From positions 1-64,000 of the forward strand of contig CAYYFE010000009.1 in assembly GCA_964471115.1 (NCBI GenBank): 64,000 nt of DNA, in the 5' to 3' direction. Numbering within the stretch: position 1 is the first letter of the stretch; each line of letters opens with the position of its first letter. Of this stretch, positions 25,004 to 34,170 are shown piece after piece. Origin of the DNA: SYFT01 sp964471115. Lineage in GTDB: Bacteria; Acidobacteriota; Vicinamibacteria; Vicinamibacterales; SCN-69-37. A program made the position numbers and the translations under genes. The notes below the pieces were generated by a model, which had not been told where the DNA came from, ran no database searches, and saw only the letters and a program-made list of their open reading frames with translations.

Positions 25004-25285
25004 TCAATCAAACAGTTCGTGCCAGATCGACTTCTTCTTCTTGCCGTACCGGTAATAGTCATCGTCGCGCCGGTCGTGGCGGTAGCGCGGGTCGTGTGAC
25101 GGGTAGGCCGGTGGCGGCTGCGGCGGCGGGACCGCGTCGCGCGCCATGTCGGCGGTCGCGCGCTCGAGGATCTTGTCGAGCTCGCCCCGGTCGAGCCAGA
25201 CCCCCCGGCACTTGGGGCAGAAGTCGATTTCGACGCCCTGCCGTTCGGTCATGGTCAACGTTTCCTGGCAGACGGGACACTTCAT
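25004..25285 (-). CDS. Small zinc-ribbon protein
   Basis: This 93-residue protein has two CxxC knuckles, MKCPVCQ and DFCPKCRGVWLDRGELDKIL, the TFIIB-type zinc-ribbon family (zf-TFIIB) often annotated as putative zinc finger protein. The C-terminus is Pro/His/Asp/Tyr-rich and ends in a Lys run and a WHELFD tail. Its ATG overlaps the stop of the terC gene (ATGA), so the two are coupled. The role is unknown. Confidence 0.85.
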   Translation of the reverse strand: MKCPVCQETLTMTERQGVEIDFCPKCRGVWLDRGELDKILERATADMARDAVPPPQPPPAYPSHDPRYRHDRRDDDYYRYGKKKKSIWHELFD

Positions 25286-26286
25286 GGCTGATCTCCTGTG
25301 ACGGGCGGCGACAACGGCGCCGCGGATGAGGACTGCCGCTTCGGGAACACGAGTGAGGCGACGACGGCGCCGGCCAGCAGCGTGGCGATGATGCCGAGCG
25401 ACCACTCGATGGGGAACTTGCCCCCGAACGCATCATTGAGCCACACCATCTTCAGGCCCACGAAGATGAGGATCAAGGCCAGGCCGTAGTGCAGCAGGTG
25501 GAAGCGCTCGATGGCGCCGGCGAGCATGAAGTACATCGCGCGCAGGCCGAGGATGGCGCACACGTTCGACGTGAAGACCAGGAACGGCTCGTTCGTCAGC
25601 GCGAAGATGGCCGGCACCGAGTCGATGGCGAAGATGATGTCGGACAACTCCAGGAACAGCAGCGCGATGAACAGCGGCGTGGCGTGCCACCGGCCCGCCT
25701 CCCGCACGAAGAAGTGCTGGCCGCGCAGCCCCTGGGTCACCGGCATGAACCGGCGGAAGAGTTTGATGAGCGGGTTGCGCTCGGGATCCACGCCGCCCTG
25801 CGGCTTGACCATCATCTTCACGCCTGAGGCGATCAGGATGACGCCGAACAGCAGCACGATGGCGGCGTACTGCATCAGGACGGAGCCCATCGCAATGAAC
25901 AGGGCCCGGAAGAGCAGCGCGCCGATGATGCCGTAGAAAAGGACGCGGTGTTGGTACTGCAGCGGCACCGAGAAGTAGCTGAACACCAGGACGAAGACGA
26001 AGATGTTGTCGACGGCCAGCGACTTCTCGACCAGGTACCCGGTCAGAAACTCCAGGCCGATCCGTTCCGCCACGTCGGCGGGGAACTGGTTCAGGGAGTA
26101 CCGGTACAGGCCGTACCCGAACGCCAGCGCCAGGGCGACCCAGACCACCGACCACGCCACCGACTCCCGGAAGGTGACGACATGCGCCTTCCGATGGAAG
26201 ACCCCCAGGTCGAGCGCCAGCACCGCCAGCACCCCCACCGTAAACGCCGCATACCAGGTCCAATACTCTGCAAACGGAAACAACAT
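25282..26286 (-). CDS. TerC-family integral membrane protein
   Basis: The 334-residue protein has about nine membrane helices. It carries the family signatures LVEKSLAVDNIFVFVLVFSYF and LELSDIIFAIDSVPAIFALT, whose Asp residues lie within the membrane. Members (Alx, TerC) export Mn2+ or help load metalloproteins outside the cytoplasm. The start is ATG 26286. I looked for the manganese-sensing yybP-ykoY riboswitch upstream and saw none. Co-transcribed with the zinc-ribbon gene. Confidence 0.92.
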   Translation of the reverse strand: MLFPFAEYWTWYAAFTVGVLAVLALDLGVFHRKAHVVTFRESVAWSVVWVALALAFGYGLYRYSLNQFPADVAERIGLEFLTGYLVEKSLAVDNIFVFVLVFSYFSVPLQYQHRVLFYGIIGALLFRALFIAMGSVLMQYAAIVLLFGVILIASGVKMMVKPQGGVDPERNPLIKLFRRFMPVTQGLRGQHFFVREAGRWHATPLFIALLFLELSDIIFAIDSVPAIFALTNEPFLVFTSNVCAILGLRAMYFMLAGAIERFHLLHYGLALILIFVGLKMVWLNDAFGGKFPIEWSLGIIATLLAGAVVASLVFPKRQSSSAAPLSPPVTGDQP

Positions 26287-26376
26287 GACTCCACTCAGCT
26301 CCGACTTCCGAGCGTACGAGCCATCCAATCATTAGACAATGACGAATTTACGGCGTTTCACTTAGATATAATCAAT

Positions 26377-26468
26377 GTGCCCTGTGCCCTGTGCCCTGTG
26401 CCCTGTGTCCTGTGTCCTGTGTCCTGTGCCCTGTGCCCTGTGCCCTGTGCCCTGTGCCCTGTGCCCTG
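26377..26468. repeat. 7-bp tandem repeat (GTGCCCT)
   Basis: About 12 units of GTGCCCT, three of them GTGTCCT, stretch to within 17 bp of the LysR-type gene's start codon. They lie in the intergenic space divergent from terC, where length changes could affect expression of either gene. Confidence 0.9.
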
Positions 26469-26484
26469 ATCCTTGTGCCCTCCC

Positions 26485-27390
26485 ATGTGGCTGAACTACC
26501 ACCATCTCCTCTACTTCTGGACCGTCGTCAAGGAAGGCGGCGTCGCGCGGGCGGCCGAGACGTTGCGCCTGTCGCAGCCGACCATCAGCACGCAGGTGAA
26601 AGCCCTCGAAGCGCAGCTGGGCGTCCGCCTGCTGACGCGTGAGGGCCGTCGGGTGGTGCCGACCGAAACCGGCGCCCAGGTGTTCCGGTACGCGGACGAG
26701 ATTTTCTCGATCGGCCGCGAGCTGGTGAGCACGGTGACCCGCGGCGGTCCGGGACGGCCCACACGCTTTGTCGTCGGCGTGGCCGACGTGCTGAGCAAGC
26801 TCATCGCGTACCGTCTGATCTCGCCGGCCCTGCGGCTGGCCGAGCCGGTGCGCATCATCTGCCGCGAAGACCGGATCGACCGGCTGCTGGCCGGACTGGC
26901 GGTCCACGACGTCGACCTGGTGTTGTCGGAGACGCCGGTGCCGCCGCAGGTGCGCGTGCAGGCGTACAACCACCTGCTGGGCCAGTCGCCGGTGATGGTG
27001 TTTGCGGTGCCGGCGCAGGCCGCGAAATTGAAGAAGGGCTTTCCGCAGTCGCTTAATGGCGCGCCCGTGTTGTGGCCGGGGGAGGGGACGGTGCTGCGCC
27101 GGCAGCTGGATGACTGGGTGCAGCGTGCGGGCCTCGTCCCGCGCATCGTCGGCGAGTTCGACGACAGCGCGCTGCTCAAGGCGTTTGGCGAACATGGGGC
27201 GGGCGCGTTCGTCGCCCCCGCGGTGTTGCGCGCCGAACTGAAGCAGAAACATGGCGTCGTGCCGGTGGCGACCGTGCCCGACGTTCACGAGCGGTACTAC
27301 GCGATTTCGCCGGAGCGTCGCATCACCCATCCGGCCGTGGCGGCGATTGCCGACCTGGCGCGGGCGCGGGTCTTTCCCGCACACGAGTGA
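26485..27390 (+). CDS. nhaR: LysR-family regulator, NhaR-like
   Basis: The start is ATG 26485 (MWLNYHHLLYFWTVV). The N-terminal HTH (GGVARAAETLRLSQPTISTQ) and the start LNYHHLxYFWxVxxxG are typical of NhaR, which in enterobacteria activates the Na+/H+ antiporter gene nhaA. The substrate-binding domain follows to residue ~300. No antiporter gene lies next to it, so its target here is unknown. The gene is preceded directly by the 7-bp repeat. Confidence 0.82.
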   Translation: MWLNYHHLLYFWTVVKEGGVARAAETLRLSQPTISTQVKALEAQLGVRLLTREGRRVVPTETGAQVFRYADEIFSIGRELVSTVTRGGPGRPTRFVVGVADVLSKLIAYRLISPALRLAEPVRIICREDRIDRLLAGLAVHDVDLVLSETPVPPQVRVQAYNHLLGQSPVMVFAVPAQAAKLKKGFPQSLNGAPVLWPGEGTVLRRQLDDWVQRAGLVPRIVGEFDDSALLKAFGEHGAGAFVAPAVLRAELKQKHGVVPVATVPDVHERYYAISPERRITHPAVAAIADLARARVFPAHE

Positions 27391-27412
27391 TGCGGTGTAT
27401 CCTCGGACCTGA

Positions 27413-27778
27413 ATGACACTGCCAGGCACCACCGGTGTTCGCGATCTGCGCATCGAGTGCATCGTCGGCATTCACCCGCACGAGCGCACCACGCCGCAGA
27501 CGGTCATCGTGGATCTCGAGTTCGACTATGATTTCGCGCCCGCGGCGGCCGGCGATGCCATCGCGCACGTCGTCAACTACGACGAGGCCGTGGCGCAGGT
27601 GCGCGCGTTGATTGTCGAGCGCCGCTTCCAGCTCATCGAGACGATGGCGGCGGAGGTGTCGGCGCTCCTGTTGGACCGGTATCCCACGGTGGTGACGGTG
27701 CGGGTGGGGATCAACAAGCCGGCCGCGGTGCCCGACGCGGCCGGGTCGTTCGTCCGGCTGGAGCGGCGGCGGTCGTGA
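27413..27778 (+). CDS. folB: Dihydroneopterin aldolase
   Basis: The 121-residue tunnel-fold protein has GVRDLRIECIVGIHPHERTTPQ at the N-terminus and the catalytic region VNYDEAVAQV, FQLIETMAAEV and VGINKPAAVP. It splits dihydroneopterin into hydroxymethyl-dihydropterin and glycolaldehyde in folate synthesis. It starts 22 bp after nhaR and overlaps the next gene by four bases, so it probably forms a pterin operon with the SDR. Confidence 0.9.
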   Translation: MTLPGTTGVRDLRIECIVGIHPHERTTPQTVIVDLEFDYDFAPAAAGDAIAHVVNYDEAVAQVRALIVERRFQLIETMAAEVSALLLDRYPTVVTVRVGINKPAAVPDAAGSFVRLERRRS

Positions 27779-28503
27779 CGGCCATCGAGACACCTGTCGC
27801 GGTGGTCACCGGCGGGGCGCGGCGGCTGGGCCGGCACCTGGCGGAGCGGCTCGCGGTGCGCGGATACCACGTGATCATCGTGTACCGCAGCTCGGCGGAT
27901 GACGCCACGGCGCTGGTCGACGCGATTGCCGCCTCGGGCGGCACGGCCAGAGCGGTGCAGACCGACATCGCCGGCCGCGATGCCGTGGCCGCGCTGTTTG
28001 CGGACATTCGCGCCCGCGAGGGGCGCGTGGACCTGCTGCTCAACAACGTCGGCAACTACAACCCGCAGGACGTGACCGCGCTCGACCCGGTGGTGTGGGA
28101 CGAGACGATCGCGGCCAATCTCTCAGGCGCGTACTACTGTTGTCATCACGCGCTGGCGCTCATGCCCGAGGGCGGCCAGATCATCTCGATCGGGATGGCG
28201 GGACTTGAAGGGATTCGCGCGAACCGGCGCGGGGCGGACTACTACGTCAGCAAGACCGGACTGCTCGTGCTCACGCGCGCGCTGGCCGCCGGGTATGCCG
28301 ACCGGCACATCCGCGTGAACATGGTGTCGCCCGGGCAACTCGACAACTCCATCGACCTGCCGGCGCCGGAAGACATCGGCCGCGAGGTGCCGCTCGGGCG
28401 CGCCGGCACCCTGCGCGACATCAGCCAGGCCGTCGAGTTTCTCCTTGATGCCCCGTACGTCACCGGCGTGAACATTGATGTCTCCGGTGGCTACCGGCTC
28501 TGA
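27775..28503 (+). CDS. SDR-family reductase, probable pteridine/dihydromonapterin reductase
   Basis: The Rossmann motif AVVTGGARRLGRHLAERL carries the TGxxRRxG variant found in pteridine reductases and FolM. The catalytic Tyr-Lys is in ADYYVSKTG, and VNMVSPGQLDNS follows. The start is GTG, overlapping the folB stop (GTGA). Location after folB supports reduction of a pterin intermediate with NADPH, although other SDR substrates remain possible. Confidence 0.82.
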   Translation: MTAIETPVAVVTGGARRLGRHLAERLAVRGYHVIIVYRSSADDATALVDAIAASGGTARAVQTDIAGRDAVAALFADIRAREGRVDLLLNNVGNYNPQDVTALDPVVWDETIAANLSGAYYCCHHALALMPEGGQIISIGMAGLEGIRANRRGADYYVSKTGLLVLTRALAAGYADRHIRVNMVSPGQLDNSIDLPAPEDIGREVPLGRAGTLRDISQAVEFLLDAPYVTGVNIDVSGGYRL

Positions 28504-29650
28504 CCACGTTGCTGCGGCATCACTCGAGGTGATCTGGGACCGCCGCGCCGAATGGCAGCGGCGGCTCGACATGATCGCAGCGGCGCGGCAGTTTCTGTAT
28601 CAGTCGCTCTTTTATCTGGAATACGACGAGTACGGCCGCGCGATGATGGCTGCGCTGCAGCAGGCGCAGCAGCGCGGCGTCCAGGTGCAGCTCATCATCG
28701 ACACGTTCGGCCAGCGCCTGGGCGGCGTGCTGATGACGCGCGCGCAGCGCCGCGCGCTGGCGGCGGACGTGGCGCGCCTGCGCGGGGCCGGCGGCCGCGT
28801 GACGTTCTACCAGCCGCCGCGCTGGATCCAGCGCCTGCTGGGCGCCGGGCATCATGTCAAGATTCAGGTGTCCGAGGCGGGTGAGGCGCTGCTGTGCAGC
28901 GGCAACGTGACGCGCTCGTCGTTCGAGCACTGGAACGAATGCGCGCTGGTGGTGCGGGGCGATCTGGCCGGCCGGCTGCTGTCCGATTGCCGCGCGATTG
29001 GCGGCGACGTGCCCGACGCCCATGTCGCGCAGGTGGCTGGGGCGCACGGGCCGTCCACCATCCCGGTCGACTACTGGTTCTGCAATCCCAACAACGCGCA
29101 GGGCGTCGCCGGCGTGTTCAGCGGCGGCTGGCGCAACGACGTGACCGACCGGATGATCGAGATGGTCGAAGCCGCCCGGCAGTCACTCGTCATCACGAGC
29201 TTCTACTTCAAGCCCACCGAGGCGCTGATGGCGGCCGTGGTGGCCGCCGCCCGTCGCGGCGTGCGCGTGGAGGTGTTCCACTCCCACGTGGACGCGCTGC
29301 CGGCCACCGACCTGGCGTGGATCGCCGCGGCGGTCAGTTTTCCGAGGCTCCTCGACGCCGGCGTCCTCATTCACGAGCGCCCACAGGGCGAGCATTCGAA
29401 GATCGTGCTCGTCGACGATGCGTGGGTGGCGTGCGGCAGCTACAATTTCGAGGATGCCGCGCACGATCGCCTGGCGGAAGTGATGGTGGCCACGCGCGAC
29501 CGAGCGACCGTCGAGGCCCTGCGGGCCGTGGTCGGGGGGCTGCGATCCGATCCGGCGCTGGTGCCGGTCACACCCGCGTCGCTCGAGGCGCTGCCCGCGC
29601 GGCTGCGGCGGCGCATCGGCTGGTGGGGCTGGCTGAAGCGGTTCACGTGA
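28478..29650 (+). CDS. Phospholipase D / cardiolipin-synthase-like protein
   Basis: Two PLD half-sites are present. The second is canonical: HSKIVLVDDAW, then GSYNFED (HxKx4D). The first is HVKIQVSEAG, then CSGNVTRSS, where the Asp is Glu. The family transfers phosphatidyl groups, most often to make cardiolipin. There is no N-terminal membrane helix, unlike typical Cls, so it resembles the ClsB-type or a nuclease branch. It overlaps the SDR gene by 26 bp from ATG 28478; GTG 28529 would avoid the overlap. Confidence 0.8.
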   Translation: MSPVATGSDHVAAASLEVIWDRRAEWQRRLDMIAAARQFLYQSLFYLEYDEYGRAMMAALQQAQQRGVQVQLIIDTFGQRLGGVLMTRAQRRALAADVARLRGAGGRVTFYQPPRWIQRLLGAGHHVKIQVSEAGEALLCSGNVTRSSFEHWNECALVVRGDLAGRLLSDCRAIGGDVPDAHVAQVAGAHGPSTIPVDYWFCNPNNAQGVAGVFSGGWRNDVTDRMIEMVEAARQSLVITSFYFKPTEALMAAVVAAARRGVRVEVFHSHVDALPATDLAWIAAAVSFPRLLDAGVLIHERPQGEHSKIVLVDDAWVACGSYNFEDAAHDRLAEVMVATRDRATVEALRAVVGGLRSDPALVPVTPASLEALPARLRRRIGWWGWLKRFT

Positions 29651-29661
29651 GATCTCCGCGC

Positions 29662-30222
29662 ATGTTGTTCACCGAAATCGAGCACAAGTTTCTCGTCGAC
29701 GCCGGCTTCGACCTTCCCGCGTTCGAGCGGGCGCTGGCCGCGCTGGGTCCGTCGCGCAAGGTGTCGCTGCGGGTGCGGGATCGGTATTTCCTCACGCGCG
29801 ACGGCCGCGCCCGCCGCTACATCCTGCGCCATCGGCACGACCGGGATCTGCACGAGCTGACGATCAAGACCATCGAGCCCGATGCCGAGGTCCGGGGCGA
29901 AATCAACCTGGCGCTGCGGCCGCACGATCAGGACGCGACGGTGGACGCGTTTGTGGCCGCGCAGGGGGTGTTGTGGCAGGGCACGTTGTGGAAGGACCTC
30001 ACGGTGTGGCACTTCGACGACTGTGAGGTCGTGTATTACGTGGCCACGACGGACGACCGGCGCCTGGTCTGCGTCGAGTTCGAAGCCGTGCACCAGGCCA
30101 CGGTCGCCGAGGCGCTGGCCGTGGTCGATCGCTACGAGCGGGCCACCGGGTTTGCCGGGCGGCCCCGCGCGACGCGTTCGCTCCTCGAGTTGATGTGGCC
30201 CGACGCGCTGCCGGAAGCGTAG
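29662..30222 (+). CDS. CYTH-domain protein
   Basis: MLFTEIEHKFLV holds the ExExK signature that opens CYTH (adenylate cyclase class IV/thiamine triphosphatase) tunnels. Further charged strands follow: RVRDRYFL, YILRHRHDRD, LTIKTIEP and LVCVEFEAVH. The family hydrolyses or cyclises triphosphorylated substrates with divalent metal. Length (186 residues) fits a single CYTH domain. Start options are GTG 29647 or ATG 29662. It is in the same run as the PLD and glgB genes. Confidence 0.82.
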   Translation: MLFTEIEHKFLVDAGFDLPAFERALAALGPSRKVSLRVRDRYFLTRDGRARRYILRHRHDRDLHELTIKTIEPDAEVRGEINLALRPHDQDATVDAFVAAQGVLWQGTLWKDLTVWHFDDCEVVYYVATTDDRRLVCVEFEAVHQATVAEALAVVDRYERATGFAGRPRATRSLLELMWPDALPEA

Positions 30223-30234
30223 ACTGACCACTAC

Positions 30235-32133
30235 ATGCGGGTCGTCACCGACTACGAGGCGTACCTGTTCGGCGAAGGCACCTGGCTGCGCGCCTGGGAG
30301 AAGCTGGGCGCCAGGCCCGCCGAACACGACGGTGTACGCGGCTACTCGTTCGCCGTCTGGGCGCCGACCGCGGAGCGTGTCTCCGTGGTGGGGGACTTCA
30401 ACGGCTGGGACGGGCGCGCCCATCCGCTCCAGAGCCTCGGAGCGTCGGGCCTGTGGGAGACCTTCGTGCCGGGCATCGGCGAGGGGGTGCCGTACAAGTT
30501 CGAGATGCAGTCGGCCCTCGGCGGCCCGCCGTTCACCAAGGCGGATCCGTATGCCCTGGCGGCCGAACTGCCGCCGCGTACGGCGTCACTCACCTCGCAT
30601 CTCGGGCGGCACCACTGGGGCGACGACGTGTGGATGGCGGCGCGGGCGGCGCGCGGCACGGCGCTCGACGTGCCGATGGCCATCTACGAGGTGCACCCGG
30701 GTTCGTGGCGCCGCAAACCCGAGGAGGGCGACCGCCAGCTGACCTGGCGTGAGCTGGCCGACGAACTCGTCCCCTACGTCGTCCGCCTCGGCTTCACGCA
30801 CATCGAGTTGATGCCGGTGATGGAGCACCCCTACGAACCGTCGTGGGGGTATCAGGTGACGGGCTACTTCGCGCCGACCAGCCGCTTCGGGGGGCCCGAC
30901 GATTTCCGCCACTTCGTTGATGCCTGCCATCAGGCGGGCGTGGGTGTGATTCTCGACTGGGTGCCCGGGCACTTTCCGAAGGATGCGCACGGCCTGGCGC
31001 GGTTTGACGGCAGCGCGTTGTACGAACACGCCGACCCGCGGCAGGGGGAGCACCAGGACTGGGGCACGCTCATCTTCAACTACGGCCGGCACGAGGTCCG
31101 CAACTTCCTGCTGTCGAACGCGCTGTACTGGCTCGAGTCCTTCCACATCGATGGTCTGCGCGTGGATGCCGTGGCGTCGATGTTGTACCTCGACTATTCG
31201 CGCAACGACACCCAGTGGGTGCCGAACCGGTTCGGTGGGCGCGAGAACCTGGAAGCCATCGACTTTCTGCGCGAGCTCAACACGCTGAGCCACCAGGAGC
31301 ATCCCGGCACGGCGATCATCGCGGAAGAGTCCACCGCGTTTCCCGCGGTCAGCCGGCCGACCTGGGTCGGCGGGCTCGGGTTCACCTACAAGTGGAACAT
31401 GGGCTGGATGCACGACATCCTGACCTACATCAGCAAGGATCCCGTGTTCCGCCGGTGGGAGCATCAGCACCTGACGTTTTCGATGTTGTACGCGTGGAAC
31501 GAGAACTTCGTCCTGCCGTTTTCACATGACGAGGTCGTGTACGGCAAGGGGTCGCTCATCAACAAGATTCCCGGCGATGAGTGGCAGAAGGCCGCGACCC
31601 TGCGCGCGTTGTACGCCTACATGTACGCGCACCCGGGCAAGAAGCTGATCTTCATGGGCAGCGAGTTCGGGCAGTGGCGCGAATGGGATCACAGCCGCTC
31701 GCTCGACTGGCACCTGCTCGACGGCGGTCTGCACGCCGGCCTGCAGCGGTTCATGACCGACCTCAATCACCTCTACACCGCGCAGCCGGCGTTGTATCAG
31801 GAAGACTTCGCGCCGGAGGGCTTCGCCTGGATCGACTGCAACGATCACGAAGCCAGTGTCATCTCCTTCATGCGCCGCGCCACCGACCTCGACGATGCCG
31901 TGGTGGCGGTGTTCAACTGGACGCCGGTGGTGCGCCGCGGGTACCGCATCGGCGTGCCCGAGCCCGGGTACTATCAGGAACTGCTCAACAGCGACGCCGA
32001 CGCGTACGGCGGCGGCAACGTCGGCAACGAGGGCGGCCGGCACGCCGAGGACGTGCCTGCGCACGGCCATGCGCAGTCGCTGGTGTTGACCCTGCCGCCG
32101 TTGGCCGGACTGCTGCTCAAACGGAAGCCGTGA
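30235..32133 (+). CDS. glgB: 1,4-alpha-glucan branching enzyme
   Basis: The protein has an N-terminal CBM48-type domain (YSFAVWAPTAERVSVVGDFN) and a GH13 barrel: DWVPGHFPKD, HIDGLRVDAVASMLY (nucleophile Asp), IIAEESTAFP (acid/base Glu) and LPFSHDEVVYGKGS. The C-terminal beta domain follows. It transfers alpha-1,4 chains to alpha-1,6 branches in glycogen. At 632 residues it matches the shorter GlgB form without the extra N1 domain. No glgA, glgC or glgP is adjacent. Confidence 0.95.
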   Translation: MRVVTDYEAYLFGEGTWLRAWEKLGARPAEHDGVRGYSFAVWAPTAERVSVVGDFNGWDGRAHPLQSLGASGLWETFVPGIGEGVPYKFEMQSALGGPPFTKADPYALAAELPPRTASLTSHLGRHHWGDDVWMAARAARGTALDVPMAIYEVHPGSWRRKPEEGDRQLTWRELADELVPYVVRLGFTHIELMPVMEHPYEPSWGYQVTGYFAPTSRFGGPDDFRHFVDACHQAGVGVILDWVPGHFPKDAHGLARFDGSALYEHADPRQGEHQDWGTLIFNYGRHEVRNFLLSNALYWLESFHIDGLRVDAVASMLYLDYSRNDTQWVPNRFGGRENLEAIDFLRELNTLSHQEHPGTAIIAEESTAFPAVSRPTWVGGLGFTYKWNMGWMHDILTYISKDPVFRRWEHQHLTFSMLYAWNENFVLPFSHDEVVYGKGSLINKIPGDEWQKAATLRALYAYMYAHPGKKLIFMGSEFGQWREWDHSRSLDWHLLDGGLHAGLQRFMTDLNHLYTAQPALYQEDFAPEGFAWIDCNDHEASVISFMRRATDLDDAVVAVFNWTPVVRRGYRIGVPEPGYYQELLNSDADAYGGGNVGNEGGRHAEDVPAHGHAQSLVLTLPPLAGLLLKRKP

Positions 32134-34170
32134 TTGGACACTGATTCGCTGCTCTGGCTGGAAGATCCCGACAGTCCCGACACCCGCGCCTGGGTGGCCG
32201 CGCAGAATGCGCGGACCGAGGCGTTCCTGCAGGCGTGCCCGCAGCGTGAATCGATTCGCGCGCGCCTGACCGAGCTCTGGAACTTCGAGCGGTACGGACC
32301 GCCCGAACGGCGCGGCGATTGGTATGTGTTCCAGCGCAACGATGGTCTGCAGAACCAGCCGGTCGTGTATCGCGCGCGCCGCCTCGACGATCCACCCGAG
32401 GTGCTGCTCGATCCGAACGAGTGGTCCGCCGACGGCACGTCGGCATTGGCGGCGACGTCGCTGTCACCCGACGGCCGCTGGCTGGCCTACGCGCGGTCCG
32501 ACCGTGGCTCCGACTGGATGACCTGGCGGGTGCGGGAAGTGGCGACCGGCTGCGATCTGCCCGACGAGGTGCACTGGTCGAAGTTCTCCACCGCCGCGTG
32601 GCACCACGACGGCACCGGCTTCTTCTACTGCGGCTACGACGCCCCGCCGGACCAGTCGCTGTACACGGCGACCAACAAACACCACAAGGTCTTCTTCCAT
32701 CGTCTCAGCACCGCGGACCCCCGGACCCCGGACCCTGGACCCCTGGACCCTGGACCCCTGGACCCTGGACCCTCGAACCCCAACTGGCTGTTTGCCGTTG
32801 ACGTCACCGACGATGGCCGCTGGCTCGTCATCACGCAGAGCGAAGGCACCCATCGCGAGTCGCGTGTGTTTCTCAAGGACCTGACGCAGCCCGGCGCCGG
32901 CGTCCTGCCGTGGCTGACGCGGTTCGACGCGTCGTACGAAGTGATCGACAACGACGGTGACGTGTTTTACGTGTTGACGGATCGCCATGCCCTCCGCGGC
33001 CGGCTGGTGGCCATCCGCCGCGACGCGCCGGATGAAGCCGCCTGGCGCGACGTGATTCCCGAAGCCGGCGGCACGGATGTGCTGGTCTCCGTGGCGCGTG
33101 TCACCGACTACTGGCTGACCCTCTGGCGCACCGACGCGCACGACCGCGTGCGTGTCTACACCCTCGACGGCGTGTTCCTGCGTGAGGTGCCGCTGCCGGC
33201 GCTGGGAGCCATCGCCGCATGGTCGACGCGACGTTCGGATCCCGAGGTGTTTCTGGCGTTCTCGTCGTTCACCTGGCCCACCACCATCCTGCGGCTGACG
33301 ATCGATCAGCCGGCGCCGGCGGTGTGGCGCCGGCCCCGTGTCGCGTTTTCGCCGGAAGACTTCGAGACGACGCAGGTGTTTTATTCCTCGAAGGATGGCG
33401 CCCGCATTCCGGCGTTCATCGTGCACAAGCGAGGACTCGCGCGCGACGGCAGCCATCGCGTGTATCTCTACGGCTACGGCGGGTTCTCCATCGCGCTGAC
33501 GCCCGCGTTTTCGCCCGCGGTGATCGCCTGGATGGAACGGGGCGGCGTGTTCGTGCAGGCCAATCTGCGTGGCGGCAGTGAGTACGGCCAGGCCTGGCAC
33601 GATGCGGGCCGGCTGCGGCACAAGCAGAACGTCTTCGACGACTTCATCGCGTGCGCGGAGTTCCTGATTCGCGAGGGGTACACGACGCCGGAGCGGCTGG
33701 CGATCGGCGGCGGCAGCAACGGCGGCTTGCTCGTGGGGGCCTGCCTCACACAACGTCCCGACCTGTTCGGCGCGGCCGTGCCTGCGGTCGGCGTGCTCGA
33801 CATGCTGCGCTTCCACAAGTTCACGATCGGCTGGGCCTGGACGTCCGACTACGGCAACCCCGACGATCCGGCCGATCGGGAGGTGCTGCTGCGGTATTCG
33901 CCGCTGCACAACATCCGTCCCGGCACGGCGTATCCCGCCACACTCGTGGTGACCGCGGACCACGACGACCGCGTGGCGCCGGCGCACAGCCACAAGTTCA
34001 CGGAGGCGTTGCAGCGGGCGCAGGGCGGCCCCGCACCGATTCTCACCCGCATCGAGGTGGACGCCGGGCACGGCGCAGGCAAACCCACCGCCAAGGTGAT
34101 CGCGGAGAAGACCGACGTCTGGACGTTTCTGGAAGCCGTTACATCGCGCTCGCGCGTTCGACGCGGGTGA
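32134..34170 (+). CDS. Prolyl oligopeptidase-family serine peptidase (S9A)
   Basis: This starts at TTG immediately after the glgB stop. The N-terminal seven-bladed propeller is followed by an alpha/beta-hydrolase domain with the Ser in GGGSNGGLLVG, the Asp in DHDDRVAP and the His in DAGHGAGKP. It cleaves short peptides after Pro. No signal peptide is seen, so it is cytosolic. An in-frame tandem repeat (PGPLDPGPLDPGP, about 32714-32780) sits within the propeller, probably as a surface loop. The 3' end overlaps the convergent response-regulator gene by 32 bp. Confidence 0.92.
   Translation: MDTDSLLWLEDPDSPDTRAWVAAQNARTEAFLQACPQRESIRARLTELWNFERYGPPERRGDWYVFQRNDGLQNQPVVYRARRLDDPPEVLLDPNEWSADGTSALAATSLSPDGRWLAYARSDRGSDWMTWRVREVATGCDLPDEVHWSKFSTAAWHHDGTGFFYCGYDAPPDQSLYTATNKHHKVFFHRLSTADPRTPDPGPLDPGPLDPGPSNPNWLFAVDVTDDGRWLVITQSEGTHRESRVFLKDLTQPGAGVLPWLTRFDASYEVIDNDGDVFYVLTDRHALRGRLVAIRRDAPDEAAWRDVIPEAGGTDVLVSVARVTDYWLTLWRTDAHDRVRVYTLDGVFLREVPLPALGAIAAWSTRRSDPEVFLAFSSFTWPTTILRLTIDQPAPAVWRRPRVAFSPEDFETTQVFYSSKDGARIPAFIVHKRGLARDGSHRVYLYGYGGFSIALTPAFSPAVIAWMERGGVFVQANLRGGSEYGQAWHDAGRLRHKQNVFDDFIACAEFLIREGYTTPERLAIGGGSNGGLLVGACLTQRPDLFGAAVPAVGVLDMLRFHKFTIGWAWTSDYGNPDDPADREVLLRYSPLHNIRPGTAYPATLVVTADHDDRVAPAHSHKFTEALQRAQGGPAPILTRIEVDAGHGAGKPTAKVIAEKTDVWTFLEAVTSRSRVRRG
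32714..32780. repeat. 15-bp tandem repeat inside the prolyl-oligopeptidase gene
   Basis: Units of GGACCCCTGGACCCT are repeated about three times, with degenerate units before. In frame they encode LDPGP. It keeps the reading frame and is similar in style to the non-coding repeats of this genome. Confidence 0.85.

Noticed and set aside
24508..25007. Genes within the 45-bp array on either strand
   Set aside because: Both strands are open only because the unit is a multiple of three. There is no ribosome site or non-repeat domain, and a non-coding relative exists at 59428. Left as a finding, not called.
26287..26376. A yybP-ykoY manganese riboswitch before terC
   Set aside because: No matching conserved loops could be found in the short leader on the minus strand.
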